DNA from: Ceratodon purpureus
Lineage: Eukaryota > Streptophyta > Bryopsida > Pseudoditrichales > Ditrichaceae
DNA: 64,000 nt
Reading direction: 5' to 3'
NCBI GenBank assembly: GCA_014871385.1
Contig: CM026426.1
Location: forward strand, 73,646,303 to 73,710,302
The notes beneath the pieces were generated by a model. It saw nothing but the letters and a program-made list of their open reading frames with translations. It was not told where the DNA came from and did no database searches. This document shows, one piece after another, positions 57,751 through 64,000 of the stretch (positions are counted from its first letter, which is position 1; every line of letters starts with the position of its first letter). The translations under genes were made by a program, and so were the position numbers.

Positions 57751-59084
57751 CAGTGTGACCTAGGTCGGACAGACGTCCAACAGAGAGTAAGTTGGCCTTA
57801 ACACCAGGGACATAGAGAATGTTCTGTAGCGTCTTTATTTCCTTGTCTGCAAATTGGACATTGCCCTTATAGGAAACAGGAAGAACTTGACCAGCTGTGG
57901 TTCGTATGTTTGCTACAGGGGAACTAGAGGTGCAGGATACTACATGAGGATTACCAGTAACGTGCCAGCTTGCACCAGAATCCAAAAACCAAGGTTCTTC
58001 GTCTTCAGCAAAAGCACTCATGCAGGCATTGAGAGCCACCTCAGTCTCGTCCTCGCTATATTCCTCATCAGGATCTTCTACCTGTGAGTCCTCGTAAGCA
58101 GCGTAGGAGCTGTCTGCAGTCTTGAGCGTAGAGAGTTGAATTTGAAGGTCTCGGATTTGTTTTTCCACTTTGGTGATATCACGGTCGATCTCAGTGTGTC
58201 CGTCTTTTCCGCATTTTTTGCAGGATCGAGGATGAGGTGACAGGGGACCACGGCCCCTGCTGAAACGTCCAAGGCTAGCGCTGGAACGGCCGCCAAGAAA
58301 CCCTCGGCCTCCACGGTTGGGGTAATAGCCTCGACCAGCGCCACCACGATTTGAGTGGTACTCTCCTCTGTTGAGGTAGAAAACTTCTTCGGAATCTTGC
58401 TGCAACTGGAGAGTGCGGGAGCTTTCTTCGTGCAGAAGAGAACCTTGCAGCTCCTGAAAGGTAGGCGTCCTTTCTCGTCCTTGTTGTACAATCTTGAAAG
58501 TGGACCAACTCTTGGGAAGGCTTGAGAGGACTTTATCAACAAGATCCTCATCCGCAATAATGACCCCTAAGCAAGATAGTTGAGTTACAATAGAATTGAT
58601 ATCCTATAGATGCACATCTAGACTTTTGCCTTCTTGCATTCGTAGGGAATACAATTTTTCTTTTAGAGCTAAACGTCTAGATGGGCTACGAACATCATAA
58701 AGAGTCTTAAGCCTATTCCAGAACTGTACAAGATCTGCTAAGTGAATGATATGAAGTAAAATGGAATCTCTCACTGTAGCAATGATGCGGCATGCTCAGA
58801 TTTTGCTTGCGGAGTTGTCCTGAGCAGGTGGTGCGTGCAGCGTTGGAGATGGGTGGTGGTATCGAAGTGTCTGCATTGGTAGAGGAAGCTGTACCAGAAA
58901 CTGCGCTGGAACTGCTCGATGAGGTATTCGGAGTGCTCTCAAGTGACACATACTTCCACGGATCCTCTTGCATAAGTAGCATTTTGACCTTATAACTCCA
59001 TAAAAAGTAATTGTTCTGTCCTTCTAGTTTCATTGACTCAAGGACTTCTCTAGTCGGATCCACAGCTAGTACGTGGGAAAACAA
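57751..59084 (-). pseudogene. Copia gag and protease part
   Basis: Leftward from 59084: gag start with MKLEGQNNYFLWSYKVKMLL, the usual copia N-terminal motif. Frames then change twice (58713, then near 58405-58557). Next come RGGRGF repeats and a zinc knuckle CKKCGKDGHTEID, in which the final Cys is Asp. The protease has WFLDSGASWHVTG, followed by NILYVPGVKANLLSVGRL. The frame stops at the Ty3-like insertion and continues at 52411 on the other side. Gag forms the particle; protease cleaves the polyprotein. Confidence 0.85.
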
Positions 59085-59120
59085 GTTCTAAGATCTGCGA
59101 TCTAACAAGTTGAGTACTAA

Positions 59121-59131
59121 CGCTGATACCA
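59121..59131 (-). other. Copia primer binding site (initiator-Met tRNA)
   Basis: TGGTATCAGCG directly inside the 5' LTR, complementary to the 3' end of plant initiator-Met tRNA, apart from the last bases. Confidence 0.85.
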
Positions 59132-59272
59132 TGTTGGTATTCTCAGGTTGAATTAAAGAGAGAGAATTACAGTGTTTGGGCGAGTACATATAGTACTGTG
59201 ACACCGCAGAGGATGAAGAGAAGTTCATACCAACGAATGAAACCCTAATGTAAAAGTGTGATACATTTAACA
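59132..59272 (-). repeat. Copia 5' LTR
   Basis: 141 bp, partner of 48700-48840. Confidence 0.95.
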
Positions 59273-59277
59273 GGGAT

Positions 59278-59778
59278 TACGTTTGAGAGCGCCGAGTTGA
59301 AGGAAAAGCTCCAACTGGCCGCGGAGAACATGGACGTAGAACGTTCTAAACTTCAGCGGCAGCACAGAAAATGGAGCGACAAAATACCTGTGGCCAAGAG
59401 CGCACACCGACGCGCTTCCTTGCTGCGAGCTAAGGCGAGGACTTCATCATCAATCAAGCATAAACTAAGTCCAGTTCTAGAAAATGCAATCGGTAATTCG
59501 TGAGAGGGGAGTCTATTGGAGGATACGGTGGTCATTGCGAGGATGAACCTGGACTTTGTAACCGAACGAGTCGGTAACCTCAGAGAGTCCATCGCTGTGC
59601 AGGAGGCGGTAGTTGGTGCAAACCAGCTGTATTCTATGCCATCCGGGAGGATACAAGTACAAAGTTTGAAGCACTGAAATCTGAAATCGCTAAAATGGAC
59701 ACCTTGATCGAATTCCTCCAGCACCCATCGTACTTCGAACGACCCCGAATCTTGAAATTACGACAGTGCTTGAAGTGA
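59278..59778 (+). pseudogene. Coiled-coil ORF cut by the copia insertion, right part
   Basis: Frame ITFESAELKEKLQLAAEN continues through TGA 59501-59503 (one step from CGA) into LLEDTVVIARMNLDFVTERV. A shift near 59635 then leads to AIREDTSTKFEALKSEIAKM and ends at 59778. Heptad-like Leu/Ile spacing and charged residues suggest a coiled coil. I do not recognise a family; gag-like or chromosome-structure proteins are possible. Confidence 0.4.
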
Positions 59779-61255
59779 TGCCGAACAGTGTTCACAGATT
59801 CTCACAGTAGCTTCTGTACAGTTTTCAAGGCATAGCTCATCTACTACGATAAGATTTTTGCTCATAGAGATAGGATGGTGCGTAGATGACAATGATTACT
59901 CTTCGGTCGCGGGAGCGGGTGTTTTCCAGTCGAATTAACTTGTGTGCATATCGAAATGTTTTGAAATAGTGTATGAATTGACTACACACTGCTAGAATAA
60001 GAGTCGTTTCTGTTTCCCCTTTATAGTATAAAGTGATCAAACGGCGCCATATTTTGTGAGAGGGCTTGTTCCGCGAGGGGCGGGGACTCGCGTTCAAATG
60101 CGTCACAACAGACAAGCTGTGGGGCATGCTGCATCGGAAGGGGCGGCGTTCTAAACTAACGTTAATGAGGTCACGGGAAGGCCCATCGAAGCGCTATGAT
60201 TGCTTTAGGTGGAATCGCTCCAGAACTGCCGGTGCTTCGTTTCACCTGGATAATTCAGGGAGTTGGAGCTACATTGAAATCGGGACGCTCATTTGAGGGG
60301 TCGATGTATAGATCCCCGTTGGATTAGTCATCACACATTGGATGCTGAGTATTACGGACCTTGAAGTTCGGCCTTCACGAAGGGTTCCAGGTCCGAAGAC
60401 CTGGATTTCGGTTTTGAGACCAGGTTCAGGATTGTGACGTCTGTCATGTATCTCTGGGTGTATCTGACGACGCATGATAAGATGAATGGTGTGGTGGAAT
60501 ATACTGTGAATCCACTATTCCGTCCAGAGGTAACATCCAGTCTCCGATATTGAAACAATTGAAGAATATTCTGATTTTTGACCGCGTGGAAAGCTTGTAG
60601 GGTAGACCATGTGTGCGGTTGATATGGTAGTATGGATGAGTGCTTCATATTGAAACGACTGTAAACTGTTATGCCCACTTTATATAATACGGGTTACAAA
60701 TGCCAGTAGGGTTTTCCAGGAGCACGTATATATGCAGTGGGTGAAGGGCATCCCCCTATTATTACAATAGAAAGATCTTGACAAGCAAACCAGAAGTTCT
60801 CAAAAGAAAACCAAGGTTCTGAGAATGCCTGTTTTACAATCATTGTCTGAGAATTTTCAGGTCCTCGTGAGGGCTGTATGGTATTAACCAAAAGAAAAAA
60901 CGTACTACAAACAGGAAGAACAAATACAATGGTTGACCTACCATTGTTATCAACAAATCTCCATTGTTCGCCTTGTTTCTCGAGAGTTCTGTAAGTCCAT
61001 GTCCATGAAATCCTCAGATTCCATGGCCATCTACTAAAGCTATGGAGACATCAATCACCGTTCTCGCACAAGTTCCTCTTCCAACGCATTCCCTTGATAA
61101 CAGAAAGGTCTTGACTGTGTCGGTTGTCTCACTTGTCATGCACTTGCCCACAGGAATTAAAGACGACTTCTGTGAGGTAATAGGGATACTGTCTTGTATA
61201 CTTCCACATTCGGTCACTTCTTGGCCTCTTGCACATAATTCAAAAACCTCGTCCT
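59779..61255. other. No supported gene
   Basis: Short ORFs on both strands (for example 60066-60296 rightward) without motifs. Confidence 0.35.
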
Positions 61256-61895
61256 CTATAATATCGTTGAGTCCTCCGCATAATCACCCTTCAGTACGTC
61301 CCCCATGTTCCGAAGTCCTTGATGTTGTTGGTCAGGGTATAACGGTATCACATGACTCCACTCTGGGTAAAGATGTTCGACCGTCACCTGTTGCATTTCG
61401 AATTCCCAAAGCACACCACTTACATTTGGAACAAACTTTGTTTTCCCGGATTTCCAATGCGAGGCCGTATGTCCAAGAGCTATAGTTTCGTTAGGATGAT
61501 GTGGATGAAGGAGCCAAACATAGCTCTTCGGGTGCAAGGGGCCAGCCTGTGAAATTAAAAATCTAGTCGTCAATTACATTATAGAGCAGAACACACTCTG
61601 TTCCAATTCTGAACCACACGGACTACATGTGCATGGTGCTACGACTTCTATGTAATACACTATTGTTGCCCGTACACAGTGAAGTACTGCAATATCACAA
61701 AGCCGTTTGAAGTGAATGGGAAGGTACCTTGTCACCCCTCGCTCGATTTTCAGAGGGGGGTGTATCCCCCAAGTACTTAGATGGCTTTTCCGTCGGTCTC
61801 TTGCTCTTCTCCTGCGTTGGTGCAACTGTCTTCCCGTTCGCACGAATATTTAGAAGTGCCTCCCCATCCTTCATGTTCGGCGGTCCCATTTTCAT
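61256..61895 (-). CDS. Two-exon hypothetical gene with transposon-domain-like C-terminus
   Basis: Exon 1 is 61895-61727 (MKMGPPNMKD to ARGDK, Lys-rich with KSKRPTEKPSK), donor GTACCT. Exon 2 is 61549-61256, after a TTTTTAATTTCACAG acceptor. Joining keeps the frame and gives about 154 residues. Exon 2 (SYVWLLHPHHPNETIALGHT; VLWEFEMQQVTVEHLYPEW) weakly resembles the plant transposon domain that occurs twice in DUF7869-like copy 2. The frame is open, so it may be functional or recently active. Function unknown. Confidence 0.4.
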
Positions 61896-61929
61896 CTGTA
61901 TAGTCCTGGTATCACCTGTACATATTGTA

Positions 61930-64000
61930 ATATTTGGAACTGCTCACGGAGTACGATGACGTCTTCGCATGGCTCCCATCGGACTTGGTGGGTATACCAC
62001 CGGAACTAGGCGAACACCACATCGACCTAATGGACGGAGCGGTTCCGGTTTGCCAAAGGCAGTACCGGCTCAACCCAAAATACTTGATGATGGTAAAAGA
62101 GGAATTAGATAAACTGCTGGAAGCCGGTTTTATCTATCCAGTGAATCACTCCGAGCGGGTGTCACCTATTTTGGTGGTACCGAAAAAGTCAGGGCCGGAT
62201 GGTAAGGTCAAAATCCGGGTATGCAAGGACATCCGGAAGCCAAATGCGGCCACAAAAAAGGATCATTTTCCTTTACCCTTCATCGACATGGTGCTCGACC
62301 ACGTGGCCGGTCAAGAATGCTTCAGTTTTCTAGATGGGTTTTCCGGATACAATCAGGTATCCATCCGGAAGGAGGACCAACTGAAAGATACTTTTACCAC
62401 CGATTGGGGCACCTACGCCTTCAACCGGATGCCTTACGGGTTATGCAATGCTCCCGGAACTTTTCAACGGTTGATGATGGACATATTTCAGGACTTCTTA
62501 AAACATTTCTTGGAAGTCTTCATTGACGACTTTGCGGTGTTTAGTCGATGGGTGGAATATCTGGACTATCTCCGGAAGACGTTCCAGCGATGCCAGGAGA
62601 CTAAGCTCAAGCTCCATCCGGGTAAGTGTTTTTTCCGTATGATAGCCGGACTCTTGCTCGGACACATAGTAAGCCGGAAGGGAATAGCAGTGGACGTAGC
62701 GAAAGTGATAGTCATGTTGGCCCTCCTTGCTCCCACCAACCTTCGGGAACTAAGAGGATTTCTGGGGTGTGTGGGATACTACCGAAGGTTCATTGAGAAC
62801 TATGCCCGGTTGGCAATGCCACTGACGGAGCTGCTCAAGAAGGAAGAGGAGTACCTCTGGACGGCAATCCGTCAACAGGCCTTCGAAGAATTGAAGAGAC
62901 GGTTGGTCACAGCCCCTATACTAGCACCACCGGATTGGTCAAAACCTTTCCATGTCACTTTGGACGCCTCCGGTTGGTGCGTGGGAGCTATTCTATGGCA
63001 ATTGGATGACGAGGGCCAAGAAAGACCAATCTATTATGCCAGCCGGCAGATGAATCCGGCCGAGAAGAATTATACGACAACCGAACGGGAGGCTCTAGCC
63101 TTCATTTATGCGTGCAAGAAGTTTCGCCATTACCTATTGGGGTACAAAGTCATCTTCTATACGGATCATGACTCGCTGAAGTATTTAGTCAACAAACCGG
63201 ACCTGTCCGGAAGGCAGGCCAGGTGGATATTACTTCTACAAGAGTTCAGTTACGAAGTCATTGTCAAATCCGGGAAATCTAACCTCAATGCTGATTACTT
63301 GTCACGACAAAGGGGTGAAGAGAGCAAGGAGGAGATATCTTCGGAGTTTCCGGATGAATTTCCGGAAGAATACCCGGTTGGTACTAGTATACAGGATATA
63401 CTGGACCCCCGCGACCTTCCGGTCGCAGGAGAGGCATCTCCGGTCTACCATATTCAGGAGGACGAAGGGGAGGACCAGGATCTTCAGCGGATTAAGAACT
63501 ATCTCCAGACTCAGAGGTATTCGGAAGGGCTGAGTAGGGAGGAAAAGAGTGTGTTTCAGCACCGGGTGGCACCGTACTTTCTAGTCGGAGAATTACTTTT
63601 CAAGTTAGGGGCGGATGAAAAACTCCGGCGCTGCCTAGAACCCATCTATCGCCGGAAGGTCATCCGGGCTCTGCATGATGGATCGGCCGGAGGACACTAT
63701 GCATCCGTCATCACCGTACAGAAGATCCGCGAGGCCGGATACTGGTGGCCACATCTCGACCGTGATGTCCATCAATTTATCAAAAAAATGCGACCCATGC
63801 CAACCGATAGGAGCTCCTGCCGTACGGCATCACTGGCCGTTAACTCCCATTGTCCCCCTAGCACCGTTTGAAAAATGGGGAGTGGATTTTATTGGGCCAA
63901 TTCAACCATTCGGAACTCAGTGGCACCGGTACATCATTTTAGTGACGGACTACGCCACCAAGTGGGTAGAAGCTAGGGCTACCCGGAAGAATGATGCTGA
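61930..64000 (+). mobile_element. Ty3/gypsy retrotransposon, 5'-truncated, running off the window
   Basis: Starts abruptly inside pol near 61930; no gag, protease or 5' LTR lies upstream. The right end is outside the window. Confidence 0.85.
61934..64000 (+). pseudogene. Ty3/gypsy pol: RT, RNase H, integrase (partial)
   Basis: The frame from ELLTEYDDVFAWLPSDL carries reverse transcriptase motifs YRLNPKY, VPKKSGPDGKVKIRVCKD, FSFLDGFSGYNQ, RMPYGLCNAPGTFQ and VFIDDFAVFS (catalytic DD), then RNase H (VTLDASGWCVGAIL; TTEREALAFIYACKKFRHYL; YTDHDSLKYL), and an integrase zinc region (ALHDGSAGGHY to GYWWPHL). At 63780-63788 an extra A in an A run (7 instead of 6) shifts the frame before the second CxxC. 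In the other frame the integrase continues as KWGVDFIGPIQPFG and VTDYATKWVEARAT to the window end. The FIDDF form of the RT box is nearer to Athila/Tat-type plant elements than to chromoviruses (inference). Confidence 0.85.

Larger units (their letters stand above)
48700..59272 (-). mobile_element. Ty1/copia LTR retrotransposon, interrupted by a Ty3-like element
   Basis: Identical-length LTRs (48700-48840 and 59132-59272, 141 bp) differ at three positions. The element starts TGTTAAAT and ends ACCAACA on its coding (minus) strand and is flanked by the 5-bp target duplication GGGAT (48695-48699 and 59273-59277). A primer site TGGTATCAGCG matching initiator-Met tRNA adjoins the 5' LTR, and a polypurine tract adjoins the 3' LTR. 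Gene order gag, protease, integrase, RT, RNase H is that of copia. Its length without the inserted element is about 5.2 kb. It also carries an antisense ORF between pol and the 3' LTR. Three LTR differences in 141 bp indicate a fairly recent insertion. Confidence 0.95.

Overview
The window looks like heterochromatin-like nuclear DNA from a land plant, probably a non-seed plant. Plant signs are a SUVR-type histone methyltransferase pseudogene, CCCTAAA-type telomeric and telobox motifs, Ty1/copia and Ty3/gypsy retrotransposons with plant features (tRNA-iMet primer site), a CACTA transposon, and introns of about 90-170 nt with GT-AG borders. The non-seed placement is an impression from element families, not proof. 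Almost everything is mobile-element DNA in different stages of decay. There are no bacterial operons, no CRISPR array and no rRNA or tRNA gene that I can see.

Layout. (1) 1-3133: a broken leftward gene resembling N6/N4-type DNA methyltransferases, flanked by an array of 21-nt hairpins (family H1: TTTAGCTC-N5-GAGCTAAA). (2) 3134-8071: mostly AT-rich, gene-poor DNA with a degenerate telomere-like stretch. (3) 8072-19105: a decayed DDE-like (DUF7869-like) transposase gene, copy 1, bracketed by H1 hairpins and cut in two by a 7.2-kb CACTA element (8770-15977) that itself carries a broken gag-like gene, a small TIR element and minisatellites. (4) 19.5-41.7 kb: a region with a second hairpin family (H2: GTCGGC-N5-GCCGAC). 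It holds three FCP1-like phosphatase relatives, a P-element/THAP9-like transposase pseudogene, a small F-box-like ORF, and a head-to-head pair: a methyltransferase-like gene leftward and DUF7869-like copy 2 rightward. (5) 44.4-45.6 kb: SUVR-like SET-domain pseudogene with introns. (6) 48700-59272: a complete copia element with 141-bp LTRs and GGGAT target duplication, interrupted by a Ty3-like element (52412-57750, CAGTG duplication). The copia carries an antisense ORF encoding an RNase H1-type hybrid-binding domain. (7) 59.3-64.0 kb: the interrupted host ORF, a small two-exon gene and a 5'-truncated Ty3/gypsy pol running off the window.

How it fits together. Both DUF7869-like genes sit with their own hairpin family. 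H1 and H2 differ in sequence but share one architecture: inverted arms around a loop of exactly 5 nt, with paired changes in some H1 copies. Methyltransferase-like genes lie near each hairpin family, and FCP1-like genes occur in the H2 region. My working model is a family of large DNA transposons carrying transposase, methyltransferase-like and FCP1-like genes, each lineage spreading its own hairpin, some of which lie in frame inside coding sequence. Most long reading frames are broken by TAG or TGA where CAG or CGA would keep the frame, as expected from deamination of methylated CG and CHG cytosines in silenced repeats.
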